A DNA stretch of 64,000 bases from Pictodentalium vernedei (taxonomy: Eukaryota > Mollusca > Scaphopoda > Dentaliida > Dentaliidae): the NCBI GenBank assembly GCA_031216915.1, contig CM062297.1, forward strand, positions 539,732,971-539,796,970, given 5' to 3'. The notes below the pieces were generated by a model. The model was not told where the DNA came from. It searched no databases and saw only the letters and a list, made by a program, of their open reading frames with translations. This document shows, piece after piece, positions 20,195-32,526 of this stretch; positions within the stretch are counted from its first letter, which is position 1, and each line of letters opens with the position of its first letter. The position numbers and the translations under genes are program-made.

Positions 20195-20799
20195 ATAAAA
20201 AAAAGGCTGGAGGGCCTAGGACATAAAGGAAAATCCAATAGGCTCAACTACATATAACAGAATTATCCCCTCGAGGAGAAAAGGAGAAATAGGCTTTACA
20301 TGTATCTTTCTTATTTGCATCAAAAAAGAAAGACACAACACCATTCTGTAATTGAGCACAATAACATCAATGATCTCTATTAACATCCAGTATAACCCGT
20401 TATACTAATTATTTTTAAAGGAAAGCCAATAAATAAAGGAAGTCCAGAGAAATGAGACTCTTTATACTCATTAAAAGTGTCCGAGGATTGTATATTAACG
20501 CCCGTATGAAACGTGACATATACAAATGCTTCACACCGAGCTACACTTTAAAAATATTACATGGATGAGTTAACATTAGCTTTACACTTTAAAACCATCC
20601 TGGCACCGACTCAGAATTATTGACTCCAGAGGAGGTATTCCCTTGCTTTTCACTATAAAGCAGGTGACCTAAGGGAACACCTTCCCCCCCCCCCCCCTCC
20701 CACTCCCCTTGCCCTGGATCAGATACCCCAGAGCAAAGAGGGCAGCAGGACAGAGTCACTGCCGGAACAGAAAGCCTGCATAACTATAGTTGCAACTGT
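20195..20799. other. 3' untranslated part of DIRS A with C-run
   Basis: Non-coding, nearly the same as 28821-29421 of copy B. A run of C at about 20685-20697 is also present in B (29308-29324) and the old copy D (44144-44154), so the homopolymer is an ancestral part of the family that varies in length. Confidence 0.6.
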
Positions 20800-22018
20800 T
20801 TAGTGGACGACATTCTGAGCAACAGATAACGGACCTAAACAATGCAGATCTCCAGAAATGGACTCAATATTTCTAAGATAAAAATTTGTGAAAGTGGAAG
20901 GCTGAGACCAATATGCAGCCTTCATTAGATCTGTAATAGCAACACTATTAGCGTAAGCCCAAGATGTAGATAGAGCTCTTACTTCATGAGGTGAAATCTT
21001 AAGCACAGACTGCTGAGTTGAAGATAATTTATCATAAGCAGTACGGATAGTTAATTGAATCCACCTAGCAATAGAATGGACCGAAATGTCCCTTCTATTA
21101 GGCATCAGAGACAGAAAGAAACGTTTACGTTCCTTTCTGATAAACTCGGATCTACGTTTATAAATTGTAAAGCTCTAACAGGACAGAGTAAAGGCCTATG
21201 CCCGTCTGAAGACGGAAGAGCCTTAATAACAATAGGTTCCGGATACTTATTAGGAGCCTGATTCTTAGCCAAAAATCCAACATTAGTAGTGAAGGTAATA
21301 GTATTTCCACACTACGATAGTGAGAATCGTCCACAGATAGTGCATGAAGCTTCCTGACTCTTCTGGCCGAAGAGAAGGCTAAGAGAAAAGTTGTTGTCTT
21401 ATAAGATAAGAATTTGAAGTCCACCGTGTCAAGAGGCTCAAATGGCACTTCTTTTAGCTTAAGAAGAACCCAAGCTAAATTCCACTTAGGAATTAATCTA
21501 AGGGTTCTAGGTCTATTTATCGAAAAATTTCTTACTAACTTAGATAAAGAGACATTAGATCCAATCAGTAAACTATCATGGTGAGCATAGGTATCAGATA
21601 GCATAGATCTATAACCCTTAATGGTAACAGGCTGCAGTTTGATCTTATCAAACAAGTAGACTAGAAAATTTGCAATGTCTGGAATGGAGGGATCATAAAT
21701 ATCTACAGAATGATCTCTACACCACCAACAAAAGACCTTCCACTTAGCAGCATAGTTTAGCGAAGAGGAGGTCCTCCTACAGTTAGAAAATGCGTCCACT
21801 GCTCGTCCTGTAAAATGCTTGCCGTGCAAGAAAGAACGCACAACAGAAATACGTGAAGGTTGAGACCTTGCGGGTTGTGATGCAGCCTGCGCGATTTCCC
21901 CTGCGAAAGAAGATCCTCCTGTGGAGGAAGCTTCCGTGGCATGTCCCACAACAAACACCTGAGTAGATTTATCCATGGTCTCTGTGGAGACAGAGATGCT
22001 ACCAACAGAATTTTGCAT
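20800..22018 (-). pseudogene. DIRS A tyrosine recombinase
   Basis: This is the integrase of the element, a phage-like tyrosine recombinase. Visible blocks in order: KWKVFCWWCRDHSVDIYDPS (core-binding region), GYRSMLSDTYAHH, then SSARRVRKLHAL with the first catalytic Arg, then after frameshifts PHEVRALSTSWA (H-x-x-R box, about 20976-21011) and TFTNFYLRN with the catalytic Tyr (about 20875-20900). So all catalytic boxes can be seen, but shifts after HYRSV (about 21310) and near 21165 break the frame. Chosen start is the Met at 22018; the gene overlaps the end of the RT gene by about 260 bases in another frame. B reads SEL where A reads RKL after the catalytic Arg. Confidence 0.85.
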
Positions 22019-24033
22019 TGAGATTGTTTTATCTTGAGCAATATCTGCACTGGAGGATACGCATATCCTATCATTCCATCCCACAAGATCGATAGAGCAT
22101 CTACTGCAAACGCTCGAGGATCCGGACATGGTGACACATACGTCTGCAACTGATTGTTGAGATGTGTCGAAAATAAGTCCATCATTGGCCGCTCTCATTG
22201 GTAGCAAATCTGATTGAATACTCATTTGTTGAGAGTCCATTCTGACGGCAACAAGCGACCCCTCCGTGAAAGGGAGTCTGCTAATACGTTCACACGACCC
22301 AGAATATGATGGACCAATAGGAGAACTTGATGTTCTAGTACAAACAGAAGGATTCTTTCCGTTAATTTGAATAACGGAACGGAATGAGTGCCTCCCTGGT
22401 TCTGAATATACGCTACTACCGTCGTATTGTCAGACAGAATTTGCATGTGTGCATTCTGAATAGCGTTCATCCAATGACAGCGCAAGCCAAATTGACATCA
22501 TTTTTTTTATGTTTACGTGCTTGTTTAGGAACTGAGGATCCCAAAGACCCTGGCACTTCGAATCCGTTGGGCTCAATGTTGCGCCCCAACCTGTTTGACT
22601 GGCATCCGTCATAATCGTAAAACTCGGATCTGGCAATTGCAGTGGAACTCCCTGAGTTAACCACTGAATATCTGCCCAAGTCTAAATCTCTTGTTTCACA
22701 TGATTTGACAAGAGGATGTCTGTATCGAGCGAATGAATCTTCACCCTCCAATTCTGAGACAGAAAGATTTGGAGAGGACGAGTGCGTAGCCACCCCATCG
22801 GAATAAGATCTGTGGTGGCTCCGCACAAACCTATCAGTCTCATGAATTCTCTCGCTGTAACTTTGTCTGAGTGAAGACAATAGCGAGCGTAACAACTGAT
22901 TAATTTTGCTCTGGTTAACGGCAGATGAATGAGATTGTTGTGCGTCTCGAAGCTCATTCCCAGGTGGGTGAATGACTTGGACGGCACCAGATCCGACTTC
23001 TCCTCATTTACTATGAAACCGAGACGTCGGAGCAATAGAAGCAGATTCTGCACATCGTTCTGAAGTGTTAACTCATTGCCGTACCTCTGAAGAATGTCGT
23101 CCAGGTAGGCCGACATTACCGCAGACGAATGAGCTTGGAAATGAGTCATTACCGAGTTCATTATTCGAGTGAAAGCCCAGGGCACTAGATCCGGACTGAA
23201 GCACATTGCTCGGAACTGATACACGACTCCTAGGACGGCGAAGCGAAGATACTTTCTGAACACCAGATGCACCATGATGTGAAAGTACGCATCCTTGAGA
23301 TCTATGCTCGTAGCATAGTCGTTCACCCGAATGCTCGCTCTGACCGATCGAATGGTCTCCATATAGAATTTTGGAGCCACGATCAGCTTGTTTATCTAGC
23401 TCAGATTTATGACTGGATGGAACGAGCCGTCTGGTTTCGGAACCAGAAAAAGATGGCTGTAGAAACCTGGTTTTCTATGACCTGTATCATGTTCTACTCC
23501 AGAAGAGACTGGACTTCCGATAGAAGCGAGCCTCTCTTCTGCAGATTTGACGGAAGCTGAGTCCATCTTGGACTTCGAGTTAACGGAGGTTTTCCTTTGA
23601 AGGACAGTTTTAACCCTTCCGAAATCACCCCTCGAACCCAAGGGTCGTCTGTAATCGACTCCCAATTGGTTGAGAAACTCGACAGTCTTCTGCCCACTGG
23701 AAAATGATAGAGATTTATACCATCACCTCCTGGACCTGCGAGGCTTGCAGAAGGAGAAACCACATCCTCCACGGCCCGCACCTCGCCCCGTCGATCTAGG
23801 GGCATCTGACCGGTTGTCTCGGCCTTTATAATGGCCCCTACCTGAGTCGCTGCCTTGACAGTCTCTGGAGTAACTCCTAGAGGACGCATAGGAACCTCTA
23901 TAGAAACTTCCCTTGGACGTATTCGCCCCAGAAGTGCCTGTCTTACTCTTCTCTGCTGAATCCGACTTTTTGGAAGCGGATTTGAATAGCAGAGAGTCTG
24001 AAGCTTTCTTAGTAATCTGATCATTGCCGTCAA
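21757..24033 (-). pseudogene. DIRS A reverse transcriptase-RNase H
   Basis: RT: a leader WVRGVISEGLKLSFKGKPPL, then GFYSHLFLVPKPDGSF, TSIDLKDAYFHIMVH (first catalytic D), SAYLDDILQRYG (YLDD), LHLGMSF-like block. RNase H: TIMTDASQTGWGATL, LSDNTTVVAYI and the NVLADSLSR end. A C-terminal block LLVASLSPQRPWINLL to GGPPLR, typical of DIRS RT proteins, closes it at 21757. Damage: a stop in SLLE*, a ~10-base deletion relative to B just before GFYS, a Trp-to-stop change (LS*INKL) near 23397 and more shifts in RNase H. The N-terminus overlaps the gag gene, so the true start is unsure. Confidence 0.88.
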
Positions 24034-25855
24034 AGAGAAGCTCTCCGGAGACCGGAGCGACTCTGAGAGAGTTTTTCACCTTACTATCCACGCGCGTGGA
24101 TGTAGCCAGGGCCACGTCACGTCTAACCAACTCCAGATTTGCCACTGAAAGGGCGGAATTATACGTGGAGAATGCTATGGCACTTGAAAGAACTCTTAAG
24201 GAGGTTTGTACATCCTGGAATTCTTTTCCTTCGAGACGTAATGATAACGCTCTGGTAAGGTGATCTGCGTACGATAATGCGTCTAAGCTAGACCTGTTAG
24301 ACGATATTGTCATTTCCAATGTCGTGGTTGGAATTGACATAGACGACGGTATGGACAATTCTAGGTCTTCGGCCTGGTCGTCTAGACGCAGAGGAACTCT
24401 CCAAATGCCCTGTTCTGCCATTTCAAATTTATTCCTTGAATTGATGAAAGGCAGATGTGGAGCATTTGCCGATAAGAAACCGGACCTGCCCGTTTTGGTA
24501 GCAAGTTTATATATAGCGTCATTCAATAGTTCAAATGTCCGTGTGACATTACTGGACTGTGTCGGAAACTCAGGGACGATGTCCCTAAACCGATAAAAGA
24601 ATTCTGTGTCCAGTGATGCTATCAGTCTCTTAACCGGCACCGCAGCATTTTGGTCCGGAGGAACAACGTCAGGAAGATAATACCGGATGAACTCTACGGC
24701 AATTTTATGTTGTTCTGAAAGGGAAAATTCCAACTCCTCCGTATCCCTTTCGCCATCCTGTCGGACCACTTGTAATTCTCGGTCATCCGTGCCTGACCCT
24801 GCAGCGGAACATACCGACCCAGCTTCCTCAGATAATTCCCGATCCGACAGAGTTTCTGTCGGTTGCTGGAATGCTGCGATAATTTGTGCTATCTGTGATA
24901 GCACGTCCGTAACGGAGGCCTGTGGAGCTGCAGTCTTATGGGATTTAGCTGCTGGAAGCTCCTTGGACATTGACTCCTGCATACTTCTTTTATGCGAACG
25001 TCTGGAGTATGAAGGCCTCGTATCCCTGGCTACCGGATGGCGTGACCTGGTCTCCATGAAATCCCTGGTCGGTGAGGCTGGCTGGATATCACTAGTCACG
25101 TAGCCAAGGTGCGGTCGTGTGTGCTGCCGTGAGGATGAGGAAGCCAATAGAGCAGTCTCTCCGGACTGTCTATATGACAGAGCGTCCCAAGCGGTGGGCG
25201 CATGCTCCGACTGAGGAACATTTTGTACCACAACATCTGGGCCCAGATGTTGTTGTACAAGAGAGGGACCTCTCTCGCACGCAGCCCGGATGGACCTGGA
25301 CGAGCTAGGAACCGGACTAATAGGCTTCCTCCATACCATCCTCGGATCCGGATCCGCCGTCACTGGGTGTGCACGTTGTATATTTATAGTGCTCGCATCC
25401 CCCAAATCTCCTTCTTGGACCGCAACGGACGAACCCGGCTGCCGAGCCATTCGATGAATGGCCGCTACATCGGGTGAGCTAGCAGATGCCAAAGCCGTTG
25501 ATCCTACTTGGGACCTCTTAGGTAATTGACATATCTGCATGAGCACTTTTGGCGCTAGCTCTTCATTTGACTATGACGACGAAAGCACACTTTTCGAAGA
25601 CATCACGGAAACATCACCTTGTTCTTGTTCCTCTGAAAAAGAGATTGAAAAACTAGAGTGACCCTGTGGAGAGAGGACCGGCATGGACCTCTCCCCGCTA
25701 ACAACATACCGTGACACACGTCTCCAACGTTTGTCATCCCAATTGACACACACTGAACAAGAGTTAGTGTGAGTACACTGACTACAATTAATACACTGAT
25801 CATGAGAATCTGAGGAAGATTTCCTCGCATTACAATTTGAACAATATTCTTTCAT
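23723..25855 (-). pseudogene. DIRS A gag-like ORF1, one in-frame stop
   Basis: The frame begins at ATG 25855 with a Cys-rich head, CSNC...CINCSQC...CSVC followed by WDDKRW, a likely zinc-binding module found at the start of DIRS gag proteins. A stop (TAG) occurs at about 25571 where copy B has a Gln codon region; after it the frame is open for 607 codons. The middle is Ser/Arg-rich and acidic; LSEQHKIAVEFIRYYLPD starts a conserved helical core; the C-terminus is Gly/Arg-rich ending PRRSRR, a probable RNA-binding tail. Total about 710 codons. Function: particle or RNP formation around element RNA, inferred from position and composition. Confidence 0.75.
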
Positions 25856-26742
25856 TGTGAAAAATAACGAACAGTCATAGTACTCGCACCAACCCTTGAA
25901 AACAAAGATACATAATAAAATAATCCATTATAACATTTCGAAAAAATAATTCAAAAAGAAAAATTTTTCGAAAAAATTTCTGAAGAGCCCAAGTTCCCAA
26001 TGGGAACAATGAGCCCAAATGGATCCCAAAAAAGCCTAAGGGTGGGCAAAATTTTTTAAACCAATTCAAAAAATTAATGTAACACTTACGGACAATATTA
26101 ATGTATCTTACTATGAACTGAACTGAGCAGAAGACAAGTAATCACTATCAGAAGTAACCACTGTCAACGTAAACAAAAAGTGTACAAAAACCGGAAACAT
26201 TACCCCAGGCACTGATAAACATGACCCGAAATCAGTTACCAATTTAAACACTATCTGATGCAAAACAGAGACTTCCAGAGAAGAAACTGCAGAACATCAG
26301 ATGGTAGATGCAGACCAAAACGCCTAAACACCCATGGGTGAGGACGTAACCATGGGGAAAAACAGAATATTTATTCTGTTACCAAGCCAAAACTCCCAAA
26401 AAATTTTAGTAATCAACATCACAAAAAATATGCCAAAAGCATGGGAGAATAGCTAGGGGGAATAAAGGAAAGGGAGAGAGGAAACACTGATCAAACAGTG
26501 GTATTTTCATAGCAAGAATGACAATAGGCCCAGGCCCTGAAAATAAGGAAAATAAAATAATTTCGTAACAAAAAAATTTTAAGTTACAGCCCTGAACATT
26601 TCCTGCCACAGTTTCTTCCTCTTATCCTTCTATTTCCACCTCAGATCCACCATTTCTCTCATAATTATGTGTCTGGCATCATTTAAACTGAGATTTACAA
26701 GCACAAATATCAGTGAGATGTAACTAATGTGAGGGCCAAACA
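25856..26742. other. 5' untranslated part of DIRS A
   Basis: Non-coding between ORF1 and the right inverted repeat, alignable with 34282-35160 of copy B and 54900-55830 of copy D. A small hairpin GTTCCCAATGGGAAC lies at about 25992-26006, and the similar GTTCCCAAAGGGAAC in D at 55090-55104. It presumably holds the promoter. Confidence 0.55.
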
Positions 26743-26944
26743 AAGAATGATAATTGTGCCAATTTCGAGACCTCTTTGACACTGCGCATGCGCAGTGGAA
26801 TAAAAGTATGGAGGACCATATAGGACATGTAATTTTCGGTTTTTGATGCAAATTTTGGGGATTTGGGGGCAAAATTTGTGTTTGGCCCTAGATATTTAAG
26901 AGTTAGCACCAGCTAAGTCTGGGTCATTGGTACAGTATAAAAAT
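26743..26944 (-). repeat. Right inverted terminal repeat of DIRS A
   Basis: Complement of about 19838-20030, including the palindromic ACTGCGCATGCGCAGTG (26778-26794), AAAATTTTGGGGATTTGGGG-type and TTAGCACCAGCTAAGTCTGG blocks. The last bases CAGTATAAAAAT differ from the left end and are specific to this side, as the internal complementary region shows. Confidence 0.85.
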
Positions 26945-28730
26945 ATCAGTTTTCTTCAAAAGGCTCCTAGGGTATTTAATTCGAAACGTTTAAACTATGC
27001 TAATGTGTTCAGGTAGCATCTCTAGATGTGCATGAAGGTTTTGGAATTGTGATTTGGCCTCAGGTGGTTCCAGTGGAACCACTTTTATCGTTAGAAAATC
27101 AGTTTTCATCGAAAGGTTCCTAGGATATTTAAATTGAAACGTTAAAACTATGCTAAGATGTTCAGGTAACATCTCAAGATGTGCATAAAGGTTTCGGAAT
27201 TTTGATTTGGCCCCAAGTGGTTCCGGTGGAACCACTTTTATTGTTGGAAAATCAGTTTTCATTGAAAGGCTTGTAGGGTATTTAATTCGAAACATTTAAA
27301 CTATGCTAATTTGTTCAGGTAACATCTCTAAATGTGCATGAAGGTTTCGGAATTTTGATTTGGCCTCAGGTGGTTCCAGTGGAACCACTTTTATCTTTTG
27401 AAAATCAGTTTTAAACTATGCTAATGTGTTCAGGTAACATCTCTAGATGTGCATGAAGGGTTTGGAATTTTGATTTGGCCTCAGGTGGTTCCAGTGGAAC
27501 CACTTTTATCGTTTGAAAATCAGTTTTCATCGAAAGGCTCCTAGGGTATTTAATTCAAAACGTTAGAACTATGCTAAGGTGTTCAGGTAACATCTCTAGA
27601 TGTGCATAAAGGTTTTGGAATTTTGATTTGGCCCAAAGTGGTTCCGGTGGAACCACTTTTATCATTGGAAAATCAGTTTTCATTGAAAGGCTCTTAGGGT
27701 ATTTATTTCGAAATGTTTAAAGTATGCTAATGTATTCAGGTAGCATCTCTAGATATACATGAAGGTTTCGGAATTTTGATTTGGCCCCAGGTGGTTCCAG
27801 TGGAACCACTTTTATCGTTAGAAAATCAGTTTTCATCGAAAGGCTCCCAGTGTATTTAGTTTGAACTATGTTAATATGTTCAAGTAACATCTCTAGATGT
27901 GCATGAAGGTTTCAGAATTTTGATTTGGCCCCAGGTGGTTCCAGTGGAACCACTTTTATCGTTAGAAAATCAGTTTTCATTGAAAGGCCCGTAGAGTTTT
28001 TAATTTGAAATGTTAAAACTATGCTAAGGTGTTCAGGTAACATCTCTAGATGTGCATAAAGGTTTCGGAATTTTGATTTGGCCCCAGGTGGTTCCAGTGG
28101 AACCACTTTTATTGTTAGAAAATCAGTTTTCATCGAAAGGCTCCCAGTGTATTTAGTTCGAAACGTTTGTACTATGTTAATGTGTTCAAGTAACATCTCT
28201 AGATGTGCATGAAGGTTTCAGAATTTTGACTTGGCCTCAGGTGGTTCCAGTGGAACCACTTTTGTCATTAGAAAATCAGTTTTCATCGAAAGGCTCCTAG
28301 GGTATTTAATTCAAAATGTTAAAACTATGCTAAGGTGTTCAGGTAACATCTCTAGATGTGCATAAAGGTTTAGGAATTTTGATTTGGCCTCAGGTGGTTC
28401 CAGTGAAACCACTTTTATCATTAGAAAGTTAAAAAATTTATAGTAATTTATATATTTTTTATACTTACCAATGACCCAGACTTAGCTGGTGCTAACTCTA
28501 ACAAAACCAGGGCCAAACACAAATTTTGCCCCCCAATCCCCAAAATTTGCATCCAAAACAAAAAGAAACCATGTCCTAAAGGACCTCCATACTACGCCCC
28601 CACTGCGCATGCGCAGTGTCACGGACGTCCCGAAATTGGTGCCAATTATCATTCTTACTGGCAGTGCCTGGTCAGCGCTATGTACTCAGCGGGGAGGCAA
28701 GAGTTCCCAACTCCTGGGAGGGCCATCCCC

Positions 28731-28820
28731 GTCTGGGTCAATGGTAAGTATAAAAAATATATAAATTACTATAAATTTTTTAACATTTTTATACTGTACC
28801 AATGACCCAGACTTAGCTGA
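28731..28820. repeat. Internal complementary region of DIRS B
   Basis: Same structure as in A: complement of the left end up to 28784, then complement of the right end from 28785, meeting as TTTTTTAAC^ATTTTTATACTG. This independently fixes the element ends. Confidence 0.88.
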
Positions 28821-29421
28821 ATAGTAAACAGGCTGGAGGGCCTAGGACATACAGGAAAATCCAATAAGCTCAACTATATAATAAAGAGGTAACCCCTTAA
28901 GGAGAAAAGGAGTATTAGGCTTTACATGTATCTTTCTTATTTAATATTAAATTAGAAAGATACAATACCCTTAATAATTGAGCACAATAATAATCATGTT
29001 CTCTATTAACATCCAGTATATCCCTTATACTAATTATTTTTAAAGTAAGCCAATAAATAAAGTAGTCCAGAGAATTGAGACTCTTTATAGTCATTTAAAA
29101 GTGTCCGAGTATTGTATATTAAAGCCTGTTTGACACTTGACATATACAAATGCTTCACACCGAGCTACACTTTAAAAATAAGACATGAATGAATTTTAAC
29201 ATTAATATTACACTTTAAAACCATCCCGGAAACGACTCAGAAATACTGACTTGGAGGAGGCATTCCCTTGCTTTTCACTATAAAGCAGGTGACCTAAGGG
29301 AACACCCGCCCCCCCCCCCCCCCCTTCCCCTTGCCCAGGGTCAAATAGCCCAGAGCAAAGAGGGCAGCCGGACGGAGTCACTGCCGGAACAGAAAGCCTG
29401 CATAACTATAGTTGCAACTGT
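28821..29421. other. 3' untranslated part of DIRS B with C-run
   Basis: Non-coding; matches 20195-20799 of A. C-run at 29308-29324. Confidence 0.55.
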
Positions 29422-30489
29422 TTAGTGGACGACATTCTGAGCAACAGATAACGGACCTAAACAATGCAGGTCTCCAGAAATGGACTCAATATTTCTGAGA
29501 TAAAAATTTGTGAATGTGGATGGCTGAGACCAATAAGCAGCCTTCATTAAATCCGAAATGTCCTTTCTATTAGGCATCAAAGACAGAAAGAAACGTTTCC
29601 GTCCCTTTCTGATAAACTGAGATCTCTGTTAATAGATACGTAACGCTCTAACAGGACAGAGTAAAGGCCTACGCTCGTCTGAAGACGGAAGAGCCTTAAT
29701 AACAATAGGTTCCGGATATTTATTAGGAGCCTGATTCTTAGCTAAAAAACCCACATTAGTAGTGAAGGTAATAGTGTTCCCGACACTACGATAGTGAGAA
29801 TCATCCACCGACAGTGCATGAAGCTCACTGACTCTTCTAGCAGAAGAGAAAGCTAAGAGAAAAGCTGTCTTATAAGATAAGAATTTGAAATCTACTGTCC
29901 CAAGAGGTTCAAATGGCTTTTCCTTCAATTTAAGAAGAACCCAAGCTAAATTCCATTTAGGAATTAATCTAAGAGTTCTGGGTCTATTTATCGAGAAGTT
30001 TCTAACCAACTTAGATAAAGAGACATTAGATCCAATTTGTAAACTATCATGATGTGCATAGGTATCAGACAACATAGACCTATAACCCTTAATAGTAACA
30101 GGCTGCAGTTTGATTTCGTCAAACAAGTATACTAGAAAGTTTGCAATGTCTGGTATAGAGGGATCGAATATATCTACAGAATGATCCCTACACCAACGAC
30201 GAAAAACCTTCCACTTAGCCGCATAGTTTAGCGAAGAGGAGGTCCTCCTACAGTTAGAAATCGCATCCACTGCTCGTCCTGTAAAGTGCTTGCCATGCAA
30301 GAAGGACCGCACAACGGAAAAACATGAAGGTTGAGACCTTGCGGGTTGTGATGGAGTTGGCGCGATTTCCCCTGCGAAAGAAGATCCTCCCGTGGAGGAA
30401 GCTTCCGCAGTAGGTCCCACAACAGACACCTGAGTAGATTTATCTACGGTCTCTGTGGCGACAGAGATGCTACCAACAGAATCTTGCAT
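29422..30489 (-). pseudogene. DIRS B tyrosine recombinase lacking the H-x-x-R box
   Basis: The N-terminal and core parts are well kept (KWKVFRRWCRDHSVDIFDPS, GYRSMLSDTYAHH, SSARRVSELHALSVDDSHY with catalytic Arg). A stop follows RALRIY at about 29629, where A has a Lys codon. After MPNRKDIS the sequence jumps straight to DLMKAAYWSQPSTFTNFYLRN, which keeps the catalytic Tyr; the 50 codons that in A hold PHEVRALSTSWA are missing. The deletion is exactly 150 bases, so frame is kept, but the enzyme would lack His and the second Arg. Family recombinases need both. Start chosen at Met 30489; it overlaps the RT gene. Confidence 0.88.
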
Positions 30490-32526
30490 TGAGATTGTTT
30501 TATCTTTAGCAATACTTGTTGAATTAACGGCGCTGGAGGATACGCATATCCTATCATTCCGTCCCAAGGGATCGACAGCGCGTCTACTGCAAATGCTCTT
30601 GGATCCGGACACGGAGACACATACGTCTGCAACTGATTGTTGAGATGTGTCGCAAATAAGTCTATCATTGGCCGTTCCCATTTGTAGCAAATCTGATTGA
30701 ATACTTGTTTGTTGAGAGTCCACTCCGACGGCAACAAGCGACCCTTTCGTGAAAGGGAGTCTGCTAGCACATTCAGACGACCCGGTATGTGACGGACCGA
30801 AAGAAGAACGTGATGTTCTAGCGCAAACAGAAGGATTCTTTCTGTTAGATTGAACAACGGAACTGAATGAGTGCCTCCCTGATTCCGTATATACGCCACT
30901 ACTGTCGTATTGTCGGATAGGATTTGGACATGAGCATTGTGAATAATGTCCATCCAATGACGTAACGCAAGCCAAATTGACATCATTTCCTTGATGTTTA
31001 TGTGCTTGCACAGGAATTGCGGATCCCAAAGACCCTGGCATCTCGAATCCGTTGGGATTAATGATGCACCCCAACCTGTTTGACTGGCATCCGTCATAAT
31101 GGTAAAACTCGGATCCGGCAACTGCAGCGGAACTCCCTGAGTTAACCACTGAATGTTTGCCCAAGTCTGAATCTCTTGTTTCACTTGATCTGACAAGAGA
31201 ACGTCTACGTCGAGCGAATGAATTTTCACACTCCAATTCTGAGTCAAGAAAATTTGGAGAGGACGTGTGCGTAACCGCCCCATCGGAATGAGATCCGCAG
31301 CGGCTCCGCACAGACCTATCAGTCTCATAAATTCTCTCGCTGTGACAATAGCGAGTGTAACAACCGACTAATTTCGCTCTGGTTAACGGCAGACGAACGA
31401 GATTGTTGTGCGTCTCGAAGCTCATTCCCAGATGAGTGAATGACTTGGACGGCACCAGATCCGACTTCTCCTCGTTTACTATAAAACCGAGACGTCGGAG
31501 CAATAGAAGTAAATTCTGAACATCGTTCTGAAGCGTTAACTCGTTGCCGTACCTCTGAAGAATGTCGTCCAGGTAGGCCGACGTTACCGCAGACGAATGA
31601 GCTCGGAAATAGATCATTACCGAGTTCATTACCCGAGTGAAAGCCCAGGGTGCTAGATTCAATCCGAAGCACATCACCCGGAATTGATACACCACTCCTA
31701 GGACTGCGAAGCGTAGATACTTTCGGAATGTCGGATGTACCATGACGTGAAAGTACGCATCTTTGAGATCTATGCTTGTTGCATAATCGTTCACCCGAAT
31801 ACTCGCTCTGACCGATCGAATCGTCTCCATATAAAATTTCGGAGCGACGATCAGCTTGTTTATCCAGCTCAAATCTATGACTGGACGGAACGAGCCGTCT
31901 GGTTTCGGAACCAGAAACAGATGGCTGTAGAATCCCGGAGTCTCCTGGTTTTCTACGACCTCTACCGCGTTCTTCATTAAAAGAGACTGCACCTCTGATA
32001 ACAGAGCGTCTCTTTTCTGCGGATTTGATGGAAGTTGAGTCCACTTTGGACTTCGAGTTAATGGAGGCTTTCGTTTGAAGGATATCTTTAGACCTTCCGA
32101 AGTCACTCCTCTCACCCAAGGGTCATCCGTAATCGACGCCCATTCTTGTGAAAAGCTCGACAACCTTCCGCCAACCGGTACGCGATAGAGGTTTAAGCCA
32201 TCACCTCCTGGACCTGCGAGGCCTGCGGTAGGAGAAACCACGTCCTCCACGACCCGCACCTCGCCCCGTCGACCTCGGGGCATCCGACCGGTTGTCCCGG
32301 CCCGAAGGACGTCCCGAACGAGAGTCGCTACCCTGACGGTCTCTCGAATAAGACCAAGAGGACGCACCGGAACCTCTATAGGAACCTCTCTTGGGCGCAT
32401 TAGACCCAGAAGTGCCTGTCTTATTCTTGTCTGCTGTATCCAACTTCTTAGAAGCAGATTTGAACAACAGAGAATCCGAAGCTTTCTTTGTAATTTTATC
32501 ATAAATAGCAGAAAGCTTGCCGTCAA
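30228..32526 (-). pseudogene. DIRS B reverse transcriptase-RNase H, one 17-base deletion
   Basis: RT motifs: WVRGVTSEGLKISFKRKPPL, GFYSHLFLVPKPDGSFRPVI, SIDLKDAYFHVMVHPTFRKY, SAYLDDILQRYG. A 17-base deletion relative to A near 31341 shifts the frame. In the correct frame afterwards: TIMTDASQTGWGASL, KHINIKEMMSIWLAL, QILSDNTTVVAYIRN, VRHIPGRLNVLADSLSR (all four RNase H acidic positions), then the C-terminal block, with a stop after SPQRP (about 30444) and the family end GGPPLR at 30228. The 5' part overlaps gag in another frame. The RT half is otherwise the best-kept RT in the window. Confidence 0.9.

Larger units (their letters stand above)
19804..26944 (-). mobile_element. DIRS-like retrotransposon A, full length, decayed
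   Basis: Ends are GTTAAAAAATTTATAG (19804) and CAGTATAAAAAT (to 26944). Between them, on the minus strand, are gag, RT-RNase H and tyrosine-recombinase genes. Inverted terminal repeats share TACCAATGACCCAGACTTAG and continue to about 20030 and back to 26743. The internal complementary region at 20105-20194 matches both ends. The flanking 153-bp repeat reads GGAAA before and ATCAG after, which rejoin to the uninterrupted unit with no target duplication, as expected for recombinase-mediated insertion. Several stops and frameshifts show it is no longer autonomous. Length is 7141 bp. Confidence 0.92.

Noticed and set aside
21158-22240. Single 360-codon gene in DIRS A
   Set aside because: Its N-terminal part is the wrong-frame reading of the RT gene end and its last ~50 residues follow a frameshift; only the middle is recombinase.
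26990-28196. ORFs with repeated peptide SLSMKTDFLTIKVVPLEPPGAK
   Set aside because: They are translations of the 153-bp minisatellite, which is a multiple of three, so frames stay open without being genes.
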